The notes under the pieces are model-generated. The model saw nothing but the letters and a program-made list of their open reading frames with translations. It did no database searches and was not told the origin of the DNA. Positions 36,403-44,481 of a stretch of 64,000 nucleotides of DNA are shown here, piece by piece. Made by a program: the position numbers and the translations under genes. The stretch is from Crocinitomicaceae bacterium (lineage in GTDB: Bacteria; Bacteroidota; Bacteroidia; Flavobacteriales_D; Crocinitomicaceae), in assembly GCA_017983465.1 (NCBI GenBank), contig JAGOBK010000001.1, positions 186,001 through 250,000 on the forward strand, given 5' to 3'. How positions within the stretch are numbered: position 1 is the first letter of the stretch; each line of letters starts with the position of its first letter.

Positions 36403-36636
36403 ATGCCGAAACAAATGAATAATTATGCAAACCTTGGGGGCAACTCGAATGTGCAATCTTATGAAATAGGCTATAAATTTATCGCTGTTAAATTTTACGG
36501 GACTAATAAAATTTATGTTTACAGTTATTCTAGTGCCGGCGCTAAAAATGTTGACTTAGCAAAAGAACTTGCCGAAAACGGACTAGGCTTGAACAGTCAT
36601 ATAATGTTGAATATGAAAGATGATTTTGAGAGATAA
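36403..36636 (+). CDS. KTSC-like small protein
   Basis: A 77-residue protein resembling the KTSC domain family: a strand pair (VQSYEIGYKFIAVKFYG, KIYVYSYSSAG) then GLGLNSHIMLNM. The namesake K-T-S-C residues are not evident, so this is a divergent member or a look-alike. It is 11 bp upstream of an OLD-family gene and most likely co-transcribed. KTSC proteins often accompany mobile or defence genes, but their role is unknown. Confidence 0.5.
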   Translation: MPKQMNNYANLGGNSNVQSYEIGYKFIAVKFYGTNKIYVYSYSSAGAKNVDLAKELAENGLGLNSHIMLNMKDDFER

Positions 36637-36647
36637 ATTTACAATGC

Positions 36648-38387
36648 ATGAAATACAAAAAGTTCAAAATACATAAATACAAGGCGATTGAAAATGTCGA
36701 GATTTCTCTAAGAAATAACTTAATTCCAATAATAGGAATAAATGAATCTGGGAAAACCTCAATTCTCTATGCAATACTTTCTTTTGACCAAGACAACGAT
36801 GATTATTTCAACGGAAACCATTTAGTAGCTGAAAATCGATATGAGTGGGATTCAAAAAATCATGAAATTTCTGCTGAAATAGAATTTAATAACGAAGGAG
36901 AAATTGAATCAATTATCGAGGATTTGAAAATAACTAAAAGAAACAAACTATATAGAGACCTATTAGAACTATTTCAAAATGGGAATAGAATTATTGTCAA
37001 AAGAAATCTTGACATAAGAGAATATTCAATTACAAATTTGGTTATTGACAATGAATTAGAAAAGATACTAATAACTGAAATATTTAAAAGAACGCCTTTT
37101 ATTTTATTTTTTGATGACTTTACTGATAGAGTCCCCACATCGATAAAATTCCCGCCAAATTATTCTGATTTGAGTTATATTGAGAGTAGCGATACCGATC
37201 GCTCAGATTGGCACATATATATTGAAGAAATTATTTACCGAGCAACGAATAAAGAAAAAACTTTATCTGATTTATTAAATACTGATGAAAAAATTAGAAA
37301 AGGAATTCTTTCAGATGTAACAGATAAACTCAATGAAGATATAATAAAAGAATGGAAACAATTAAAAATCTTACAAAGACAGCTAGCTGATGATAAGATT
37401 AATGATTTATCAATAGAATTAGATTATGAGAAAAATGAAATTGGATTTCATGTTTTTAAATTTAGCGTAATTGATAAAAATTTTAAAGGTAAAAGCAGAT
37501 ACTTTACAATTCAAGAAAGAAGTAAAGGTTTTCAATGGTTTTTTAACTATGCGATTAAATTAAAATATAATTCAAAATATTATTCCGATTTTGAAGGCGC
37601 GATTTATCTTCTTGATGAGCCTGGATCTTATCTTCATTCTTCTGCGCAAGAAGAATTACTTGAATCACTGGAGAAAATCTCACAAACCAATAAAATTATT
37701 TACTGTACACATTCTCAGTATTTATTAAATCCGGAAACCATCAATATTGGCAATATTAAAATTGCGAAAAGAAATAATGGCAAAATCAGTCTCCAAAATT
37801 ATGGAGAATATACAGATTCAAAAAACGAGGCTGGTGCTTTAAGTCCTTTATATGATGCTCTACATTTATCTTTAGGAAAGCATCATTACCCACGCGATGA
37901 GAATATTTTAATTACTGAAGGAATTACGGACTATTATTTCTTTAGAATGCTTCAAAATAGCAGTAAATTTAATTTTATTTCGGATCTTGTTATTATTCCA
38001 GGAGCATCTGCAAATAACTTAAAAGAGCTCATTTCTTTTGCTATCTCATGGTCAAAAAGATATGTTGTAATATTTGATTCGGATGATGCTGGCAACACAG
38101 CATTTATACAATATCAAACTTTTTTTGGAGAAAATCAAAGTGATAATTGGTTAAAATATCAAACTGTAACTGATCAAAACAAAGTCCTATTGGAAAAATT
38201 AATTTCAAAAGAAGACCAGGAAAAATTGAAATCTACTGTTAATTGTCAGTCAGTAAAAAAATCTATTACTGCGTTATTTTATTCTAATGACGAAATAAAA
38301 TCGAATTGGATTAATAACTTGGATTCATGCACTACAGCAAATATTTTAAAGAATATTGATTCAATTATGACTGTATTAAATCGTTAA
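36648..38387 (+). CDS. OLD-family ATP-dependent endonuclease (AAA + Toprim)
   Basis: A 579-residue protein. The N-terminal ABC-type ATPase has Walker A GINESGKTS near 30-38 and Walker B LLDEPGSYL near 318-325. The C-terminal Toprim domain has ILITEGITDYYFF near 420 (Glu) and VIFDSDDAGN near 477 (Asp pair), which bind metal and cut DNA. The product is a class 1-type OLD nuclease without a visible UvrD partner. OLD proteins act against phages or in genome maintenance. It follows a KTSC-like gene and its promoter region carries tandem operators, suggesting tight control. Confidence 0.8.
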   Translation: MKYKKFKIHKYKAIENVEISLRNNLIPIIGINESGKTSILYAILSFDQDNDDYFNGNHLVAENRYEWDSKNHEISAEIEFNNEGEIESIIEDLKITKRNKLYRDLLELFQNGNRIIVKRNLDIREYSITNLVIDNELEKILITEIFKRTPFILFFDDFTDRVPTSIKFPPNYSDLSYIESSDTDRSDWHIYIEEIIYRATNKEKTLSDLLNTDEKIRKGILSDVTDKLNEDIIKEWKQLKILQRQLADDKINDLSIELDYEKNEIGFHVFKFSVIDKNFKGKSRYFTIQERSKGFQWFFNYAIKLKYNSKYYSDFEGAIYLLDEPGSYLHSSAQEELLESLEKISQTNKIIYCTHSQYLLNPETINIGNIKIAKRNNGKISLQNYGEYTDSKNEAGALSPLYDALHLSLGKHHYPRDENILITEGITDYYFFRMLQNSSKFNFISDLVIIPGASANNLKELISFAISWSKRYVVIFDSDDAGNTAFIQYQTFFGENQSDNWLKYQTVTDQNKVLLEKLISKEDQEKLKSTVNCQSVKKSITALFYSNDEIKSNWINNLDSCTTANILKNIDSIMTVLNR

Positions 38388-38657
38388 TAAAATAAGTCAA
38401 GCCAGATCTTGTGGGAATTTCATCAATAGAAATTGATATTGCAATTTTTAAACCCGATTTAACAGATAAAAAATTAGAACATGTGATGATAAATTTCGAG
38501 ATGTTAGATTTTCATTTTTTATGAATTGAATAATCAGGACACCAATTTTTATACACTTGAAAATAATTTTAACCCCAAATCCCCCAGTAAAACCGAGGGA
38601 CTCTTACCAGAAAATGGGGGTTGAACTGGTAATTTTGGGGTAATATTTTGGAAAATC
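38388..38657. other. Convergent intergenic region with strong inverted repeats
   Basis: A short open stretch (about 38411-38524) resembles a gene tail but has no good start. Between about 38568 and 38645 are nested repeats: ACCCCAAA against TTTTGGGGT at the outside and CCCCC against GGGGG inside, giving a complex stem. It sits between the converging OLD and primase genes and is probably a bidirectional terminator or structured RNA. Confidence 0.5.
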
Positions 38658-40751
38658 TTAGGAGAATCCTGAAGAAAGAGAGTATTCCACCGTAATTCCG
38701 TTGGATTTTTCGATGATTCCGTTGTCTTTCATAAACCTGATATAGTTTCTGGCCATGCGATCTTTGATGTCAAGTGCTTCCATGACTGCGTTTAAGAGTT
38801 CGGAATAGCCTAAAACTGATTTCTTGGCAAATATTTCTCGGGCCACTTCTGAAAGTTCATTGATTTTTCGGGATTCAGATTCTTCTTTGCTTTTGTTTCC
38901 CAGATACACGTGTCTACCTTGTGCTTTATCCCAGCCAAATTGAATAAGTGGTACGTCTAATGGTGAACCATCTCTTACTTTGAGGGCCTTCACTACGCTG
39001 TAGTTGGTGTTGGTTTCTTTTTCAACGAGTAAAATTCCTGCTGCTTTTCGCTGCACTTCTGATCCGAGGTGTCCTCTGAGTTTCATTCCTGATGGCGCCA
39101 TGTGCACAACGCAAAGAATACATGTGTTGTATATTGCTGCCATTCGAAAGAGTTCTTCGATCAATTTAACCGAGCTTTCTTCGTCATTCACGCCATTGAG
39201 TAAATCAGCTATTCCATCGATGACCACCATGTGAATGCCTCCGTGCTCGTAATACAAACGATCCATGGATTCTAAGATAAGATTCATGCGTTCGTTTCTA
39301 GATATGCCAACTAGTCCAAAGGCTTTGAACCAGCGGGGAGGGGCGCTTCGTTGTGAACGGTCAATGATGTATGAAATATTCTTGTAGAGTTGAAACTCGG
39401 ATTGCTCTGTATCATAAAGTAAGATCGCTTTTTCGCCTTCATTGGACTGGATGAAAGTGCCTAGCGTATCAACTGTTGTGTTATCCGGTTTTAAAGCGCC
39501 AGACAACATGCCTCCAAGAAAGTTTGTCTTACCACTGCCTTCTGAACCGGCGATGCAAAGGATATTACCAGGTGTGCCGATTGTTACGTCGTTAATCGTG
39601 ATCAATGGTTCGGGTGCTTTAGGCGGATTTTTAAAGTCAATTTCACAACTTCTCATAACTGAAATGGTGTCTTCATACATGCTATCCAACATTTCCATGA
39701 AAAGCATCATCAAATCCTCAGAAGTATGCTTCAATCTGAAAAAATCCGAGACATCTTTTTCTTGTTTGGTTCCGGAAAGGGGGAGTAGTAGTGATTTGAT
39801 TTTAAAGGATTTGTATTCTTTCGTTAGCTTATCCATTGAATTTTTACCTGTATCGTCTACATCATATAGCAATGTGATGTGTTTGAATCGGTAATTGAGG
39901 CCCCGTAGCAGGTTTTTCGGAATATGAGCTGTTTCACTATTCAAACAAATGGCATTTAAACCATGAGAGGCCAAGCTAAGCACATCTTTTTCACCACCTG
40001 TAATAAAAAGGATATCTCCACGCACGGGTAGTTGTTCAAAGCCGAAAATATAATTCTCAGTGATTTCGCCAGTGTAAAGAAATCGTAGTTTAGAAAATGG
40101 CCTGTAGAGTTTGGTATATCGCCGGCCTTGATAGCCATAAATGGGTTGTTCGGGGCTGCTCGTCAATAAGAATTCTCGTCCGTCTTTACTGATGCCATTA
40201 TAGCTTTCAATGGACTGCACATTGTAGCGTTTGAGTGTATCTAATTTGATTCCATACTTACCCCAGTAATCCAATTCTCTGATGGTGAAATCTTTGTACT
40301 GAATAGGTAATTTATTCTTAGCAGTTTCAAAACCATCGTGAATCGATTTGATTTTATTAGCTAGTAAAACAGTGCCTTTATTGTTCTCTATAATGTTCTG
40401 TATTTTAAGTTCTTGAACAAATGTATTTAAACTTAATTCTAGGTCAATCACTTCTAATATTTTGTAGAAATCTGAACGGTCTTCACAGCTGTAACCAAAA
40501 ATTTTACCGACAAAAAAGAAACAATCACCGCTGTATTCTGCATCGCCAAAATCCTTGAATTTATAGATGTTGGATTTCTTATCTAGGTAAACATAACAGG
40601 ACGCCTTGTTGTCGTTGTAAAATGGGCTTTTAAATGATTTACCAACCCTTGAAAATCGACTTCCAAGAAAATACTTGAACACATCAAGACCTCTGTTGGT
40701 GGAAAGCAGTATTTGATCTTTGCTCAATTTGAAGTTGTCCTGATTACTCAT
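38658..40751 (-). CDS. Toprim primase / RecA-like ATPase of a mobile element
   Basis: A 697-residue replication protein. The N-terminal domain (about 15-100) resembles a CHC2-less DnaG zinc domain (SPFYNDNKASCYVYLD). A Toprim domain has FITGGEKDVLSL near 247 and LLYDVDDTGKNS near 295. A RecA-like ATPase core has Walker A GSEGSGKTN near 400 and HMVVIDGIADLL near 500, and the C-terminus looks like a winged helix. Such proteins replicate Bacteroidetes integrative elements and plasmids. It overlaps the upstream HTH gene by 4 bp, forming an operon with it. Confidence 0.8.
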   Translation of the reverse strand: MSNQDNFKLSKDQILLSTNRGLDVFKYFLGSRFSRVGKSFKSPFYNDNKASCYVYLDKKSNIYKFKDFGDAEYSGDCFFFVGKIFGYSCEDRSDFYKILEVIDLELSLNTFVQELKIQNIIENNKGTVLLANKIKSIHDGFETAKNKLPIQYKDFTIRELDYWGKYGIKLDTLKRYNVQSIESYNGISKDGREFLLTSSPEQPIYGYQGRRYTKLYRPFSKLRFLYTGEITENYIFGFEQLPVRGDILFITGGEKDVLSLASHGLNAICLNSETAHIPKNLLRGLNYRFKHITLLYDVDDTGKNSMDKLTKEYKSFKIKSLLLPLSGTKQEKDVSDFFRLKHTSEDLMMLFMEMLDSMYEDTISVMRSCEIDFKNPPKAPEPLITINDVTIGTPGNILCIAGSEGSGKTNFLGGMLSGALKPDNTTVDTLGTFIQSNEGEKAILLYDTEQSEFQLYKNISYIIDRSQRSAPPRWFKAFGLVGISRNERMNLILESMDRLYYEHGGIHMVVIDGIADLLNGVNDEESSVKLIEELFRMAAIYNTCILCVVHMAPSGMKLRGHLGSEVQRKAAGILLVEKETNTNYSVVKALKVRDGSPLDVPLIQFGWDKAQGRHVYLGNKSKEESESRKINELSEVAREIFAKKSVLGYSELLNAVMEALDIKDRMARNYIRFMKDNGIIEKSNGITVEYSLSSGFS

Positions 40752-41059
40752 AATATCGATTTTTTAGAATGGATATAATTTGAGTTAGCATACTTCTTCA
40801 AATCAGAAATCAAGATGCGTCTTTGGCGACCAAGTGTTGTGTAGGCAATTTTCCCTTCCCGCATCAATGCGTAAATGGTATTTCTACCAACTCCTAGAAA
40901 GCGACATGAATTGGAAACATCCAAATACTTGTCTTTTTCTTGAACCAAATGATTTATTTCTTTGAGTTGCGAAATAGAATTTTCTACTTCAAGTAATTGA
41001 CTCTTTATTTTGTTGAGTTGTTGCCAAATTTCCAGGTTTAAATCTTTCTCTGTCATCAT
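40748..41059 (-). CDS. Helix-turn-helix excisionase-family protein
   Basis: A 103-residue protein. The N-terminal half is a coiled coil (QLNKIKSQLLEVENSISQL). The C-terminal half is an HTH_17 excisionase-type DNA-binding domain (LGVGRNTIYALMREGKIAY, then TLGRQRRILISDLKKY). It belongs to a mobile-element core together with the primase and RteC. Such proteins control excision or replication of Bacteroidetes integrative elements. Confidence 0.8.
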   Translation of the reverse strand: MMTEKDLNLEIWQQLNKIKSQLLEVENSISQLKEINHLVQEKDKYLDVSNSCRFLGVGRNTIYALMREGKIAYTTLGRQRRILISDLKKYANSNYIHSKKSIL

Positions 41060-41143
41060 AAGCTCGTTTTTAATTAGAGAGCAAGATTAAAGAGATGGCT
41101 TTGTAGGCTCACCATACTTAAATTTAAGTTAAATGAAGTTTTT

Positions 41144-42003
41144 TCAATTTCGCCTGCTCACCATTAGATTGTAAACACCAACGAGTTCCTTTAAATATTC
41201 ACTTTCACGCTTTGTTTTGCGCTCCTTTCCATAACTCAATGAGCCTGGCCAGTGGGCAATTTTGATATTGAAAAACCACATCAGTAATGCCATGTAATCT
41301 TTTTTGGTAACCGGTTTGTTATTGGTCCCGATGATTGCATTGCTTTCATGGACACTTATAAAAAGCTCAATGAATTCTATTTTGTCGCGGTTCCATTTCA
41401 GATTGGTGAATCCGCTATCAGGTGGAAATAAGCTGAGTTGCCCATTAAGAAAAGATGACATTTCTTGTTTAGTAGGCAAACGCTCTTGGTTCTGAAAGCG
41501 ATTGGATTCCTTTGGTAGGATGTATTTATCGATGTAATGAATGCGATGTAAAAACAGTTGATCTAAAAGATCAACAAAGTGGAACTGTAAATTGAAAAAG
41601 TCTAGTATTTTTTTTTCAAAGCTTGATCCTTTGAGATATCGGTTCTGGGTGTTTTAACAAGCTCCACACGACTGAAGAGCAAGAGCTCGTTTTCCTTTGG
41701 AAAAAAGCGGTTTTTAAAGGCCTTGATTTCAAATCGGGAAAGATCTAAAGATTTTTTAAGTTCAAGAGAATAGGGGGTAGCTTGATTAATTTCTAATTCG
41801 ATTGACATCTTACATTCATCATAATACTTATCGAGCTGCTCCTGATACGAGTGAATGGATTTAAAGCCATTAAAACTGATTTCAGGTCCAGTTTCAAAAT
41901 CAAATAGATTGACTTGCTTCCTTATTGAAAAAGAAAGCACTTGTACTTTAGCATTGCGCAATTGCTCTAATGTTGAAATAAGTGTTCTATTCATATGATT
42001 CAA
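41144..42003 (-). pseudogene. rteC: RteC-family regulator split at an A9 tract
   Basis: Two open segments (42003-41602, 133 codons; 41479 leftward, about 111 codons) are the N- and C-terminal parts of a RteC-like protein. The first ends ...DQALKKKY-stop within nine A (T9 on plus strand, 41608-41616). Reading one A more keeps the frame open through 41144 and gives 286 residues, the usual RteC length, with FNLQFHFVDLLDQL and YIDKYILPKESNR bridging the halves. In CTnDOT RteC controls excision. The shift may be real decay, slippage, or a homopolymer sequencing error. The family assignment rests on the middle motif, the length and the HTH and primase neighbours. Confidence 0.65.
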
Positions 42004-42055
42004 TTTTCCGTTTTTACAGTTTTTTCAGTGAATTCAAAATGATAAAATCACTCAT

Positions 42056-42099
42056 GGCAATATGGCAATGGTATATATATATACACATTGCCAATTGCC
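42056..42099. promoter_or_regulatory. 44-bp near-palindrome upstream of rteC
   Basis: The left arm contains GGCAAT twice and the right arm contains ATTGCC twice around a GTATATATATATAC core; the two arms pair with single-base bulges. It lies 53-96 bp upstream of the rteC start. RteC of CTnDOT binds an inverted repeat, so this is a candidate binding site. Confidence 0.6.
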
Positions 42100-42175
42100 T
42101 TAATTGATATGATTTTATAGCGCCGATTTTTTTTCAAATCAAAAGCTGAGAAAACTAATACTTTGGAATTTTGGT

Positions 42176-42232
42176 TAGAATAAATTCTAATTCTAATTAG
42201 GACTATGTGTTTAAAAAATAGAATCATTTCTA
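42176..42232 (-). promoter_or_regulatory. Two TAGAA-N4-TTCTA palindromes upstream of rteC
   Basis: Exact half-sites at 42176-42189 and 42219-42232, 43 bp apart. On the minus strand a weak -7-like TAGTTTTC (42157-42150) is 72 bp from the centre of the second palindrome. Confidence 0.5.
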
Positions 42233-42421
42233 TTTTTCACTCAGAATTGGGTGAATCCGCATCTTTATTTTAAGATTAATTCTCCGTACATATTTTTGCT
42301 ATATTTGACTAGCTGATTTGTCATCACTGGAATAGAGAAAAGCTCCCTGCTTTATAACTGGGATGCAAAATGGTGACCACATTAGCAAAACAAAGACGGA
42401 AACTTAGTAAATACAAGCTTT

Positions 42422-42455
42422 GGAGAGCTAGGTTCATTATCCTCACTCTCCGCCA
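42422..42455 (+). other. Degenerate tRNA-Ser 3' end, candidate attachment site
   Basis: The minus strand reads TGGCGGAGAGTGAGG followed by ATAATGAACC, very close to the usual tRNA-Ser T-arm and acceptor end. GGAGAG (42422-42427) pairs with CTCTCC (42446-42451) and CCA follows at 42453-42455. The anticodon part is absent. Such 3' fragments remain where elements integrate into tRNA genes. No complete tRNA was seen in the window. Confidence 0.45.
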
Positions 42456-42463
42456 AAGAATCA

Positions 42464-42492
42464 AAAAGCTAGCCTTTAGGCTGGCTTTTTTT
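42464..42492 (+). terminator. Intrinsic terminator after tRNA-Ser-like fragment
   Basis: AGCTAGCC, loop TTTA, GGCTGGCT with one wobble pair, then a run of seven T. It directly follows the tRNA-like fragment, as expected for a tRNA transcript end. Confidence 0.8.
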
Positions 42493-42507
42493 GTTTTCAA
42501 GCGCGCC

Positions 42508-42726
42508 AAAAGCTTGCTTTTGAAAGCGTATTGAAAACAAAAAAAGTCAAAGATGCGAAGCAGCTTAGCTTTTTGTATTCTTTGAAGCGGACTCCAACAG
42601 GGAACACGAGCGTCAGCGAGTAATCCCGAATTAATACTGTTTGAAAAGCTTGCTTGTGTAACCGTATTGAAAACAAAAAAAAAGTCAAATATGCCAAGAA
42701 GCATAGCTTTTAGAACTATTTGAAGC
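42508..42726. repeat. Pair of ~80-bp direct repeats
   Basis: Copies at 42508-42588 and 42644-42726. Both begin AAAAGCTTGCTT, share CGTATTGAAAACAAAAAAA and GTCAAA and end TTTGAAGC, with scattered mismatches. The spacer holds a GGAACACGAGCGTCAGCGAG stretch that looks unlike its surroundings. The copies probably arose by duplication near the element end. Confidence 0.75.
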
Positions 42727-42849
42727 AAGACTGGTCATGATTTAATTCAACAATTCTACGGTACGATTTATGTGTTTTTATTAGAGCATTTGTTGCGCCG
42801 AAACCAGGTTAACATTATTTTTAACCCTTAGCTTATTCATAAGATCAAA

Positions 42850-43533
42850 CTAGTGAACCTTAAACGTGTAATAGTATTTTTTAGCTTCTTCTCGGTCTCC
42901 TTCGTTGAAAGGAAAGGTCATAGCTTCAAAAACAGGATAATTGGTTTGACACGTTCCGTCATTTTGTAAATTAATTGGAAAATGAATATCAACAATGATT
43001 TCTTTTTCACAATCTGGACTAATGTCTTGCTCATTGAGAAATCCTAAGCAAGCTTCATTGTTATAATGTTTCCAAAAAGTACCAATAAAGAAAATGCCTT
43101 TCGTTTTACAGATGACACCAAGTTTGTAATGGTACATGCCCGAACTATAGTTATAACGGTATTCCATGCCAAATTCTTGCTGCATTTGGTTGAACTCTGG
43201 AAATAGTATGGGGCTGAAGTCCTGCCATCCTGTTTTAATCGTATTGGAACTCAGATCGATTTTACTAAAACCAATAAACGTTCGATGAAAATCGAAATGA
43301 TCCAATGTCACTGTTTTATCAAATGCTTCTCCCGTAAAATTATTATAGGCTGTTGTTTTAAATGAATTCGGTAGGTTTAGTTCAATCCAAATGGTGTCTC
43401 CAATATCATAGGTTTCTTTAATTGGATAGATGTTCAATGGATGTTCCATCTTGTAGGATCTCGAACACTTTTTTTTCCTTGGTTTACAGCTTGTAAAAAC
43501 AAGTAAAACGATAAAGAGATAGGTCCATTTCAT
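42850..43533 (-). CDS. Lipoprotein, hypothetical
   Basis: A 227-residue protein with a lipoprotein signal peptide (FIVLLVFTSCKPRKKKC, lipobox Cys near 16). The mature part is beta-rich with few Cys (HPLNIYPIKETYDIGDTIWI), consistent with an outer-membrane or surface lipoprotein with immunoglobulin-like or DUF folds. The 4-bp overlap with the upstream beta-barrel gene (start at 44252) makes an operon likely. Family not recognised. Confidence 0.7.
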   Translation of the reverse strand: MKWTYLFIVLLVFTSCKPRKKKCSRSYKMEHPLNIYPIKETYDIGDTIWIELNLPNSFKTTAYNNFTGEAFDKTVTLDHFDFHRTFIGFSKIDLSSNTIKTGWQDFSPILFPEFNQMQQEFGMEYRYNYSSGMYHYKLGVICKTKGIFFIGTFWKHYNNEACLGFLNEQDISPDCEKEIIVDIHFPINLQNDGTCQTNYPVFEAMTFPFNEGDREEAKKYYYTFKVH

Positions 43534-44252
43534 AAGCGATAGTACATACTCATTTTCAATCCAGCACTATTGAGACGTCCGCTGACAGGTGCGTCAATGA
43601 TTTTTAAGGCGCTAAATTGGAAACTCGGTTCCATGCGCACATTGACTTTTGGATGCAGGTTCCAATCTATTCCAGCGCTCAGTGTAGGTGAGAAATTCAA
43701 GGTGCGATAAGGATCAGTGCTCTCAAACGTATATTTGTCCGTATGCGTATCGAAGTATAATATGGATGTCATCATTTCCTTTAAAAAGATGTTCGTTGTC
43801 ACACCCACACTTGTAATGAATCGAAGTTTGTTTTTCCCAAAGATGAAGTTTGCTTTCAAAGGAATGTCTATAAAATGAAAATGATATTTGCTTTTAAAGT
43901 AAGTGGGAACGCCAGGATCTGGCGGAGAAATACTGGCCGTTTTTTTCGATTGAAATCCTCTTACTGCATAACTCAATCCTGTTTCGATTCCAACGCACTG
44001 ATTAAACTGGTATGCAGCACTGATTCCACTAGAATAAGAAAGGAGGATGCGTTCATTTTCGTTTCGCATCTTAATCAAGCCGTCTAAGGAAGCATCCCCA
44101 CTGTTATTCTGAAGCGTTCGATAGCAGAAGTCCGGTGAGGCGTTGAGTCCAAGTTGAAAGCCTTTCGATCTATTTTCATTCGATGGAGTCTTGCCTTGTC
44201 CGTATGATATAGAGGAACTTAATATAAGTGCAATAAGGGATAATTTCTTCAT
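43530..44252 (-). CDS. Outer-membrane beta-barrel protein (PorT-like)
   Basis: A 240-residue protein with a signal peptide (about 1-18, ending SYG) and alternating amphipathic strands ending in an aromatic/Leu residue (MSMYYRL). This is typical of the small outer-membrane barrel family (OmpA-like or PorT-like). It probably sits in the outer membrane with unknown function. The lipoprotein gene downstream overlaps by 4 bp. The gap to 44482 has no gene. Confidence 0.75.
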   Translation of the reverse strand: MKKLSLIALILSSSISYGQGKTPSNENRSKGFQLGLNASPDFCYRTLQNNSGDASLDGLIKMRNENERILLSYSSGISAAYQFNQCVGIETGLSYAVRGFQSKKTASISPPDPGVPTYFKSKYHFHFIDIPLKANFIFGKNKLRFITSVGVTTNIFLKEMMTSILYFDTHTDKYTFESTDPYRTLNFSPTLSAGIDWNLHPKVNVRMEPSFQFSALKIIDAPVSGRLNSAGLKMSMYYRL

Positions 44253-44481
44253 TGTTTAATTTGTCTGTTCAACTAGTGTAACAAATAAGTAACGAGAAAA
44301 GTTACAAGTGATGGGTGAGTAAGCCTAAGGCAATGCGCTCCACACTTCGTATCCATGTTCCGCTTCAGTTGCACTCCTGCGTAACTCTTAACAGCAATTA
44401 TAATTTTGAAAAAAGCTAAAATGAAGTAAGCATTTTATGTCTTTTTGCATTCCACAGGTTGTAAATCCAGCGGTGCGAGAG

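Larger units (their letters stand above)
42004..42849. other. Gene-free element-end region with palindromes, terminator and direct repeats
   Basis: No supported gene in 846 bp. It contains a near-perfect 44-bp palindrome (42056-42099), two TAGAA-N4-TTCTA sites (42176-42189, spacer TAAA; 42219-42232, spacer TCAT), a tRNA-Ser-like 3' end (42422-42455), an intrinsic terminator (42464-42492) and two copies of an 80-bp direct repeat. The minus-strand open stretches here follow low-complexity A/T runs and repeats and are not credible genes. Confidence 0.7.

Noticed and set aside
42326..42420. Complete tRNA or tmRNA upstream of the tRNA-Ser-like end
   Set aside because: No cloverleaf or anticodon arm can be formed and the required conserved positions are missing; only the 3' fragment is credible.
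42324..42728. 134-codon minus-strand open frame in the element-end region
   Set aside because: It runs through the terminator and both 80-bp direct repeats, is rich in low-complexity Phe/Lys, and has no homologue-like composition; it is a by-product of A/T runs.
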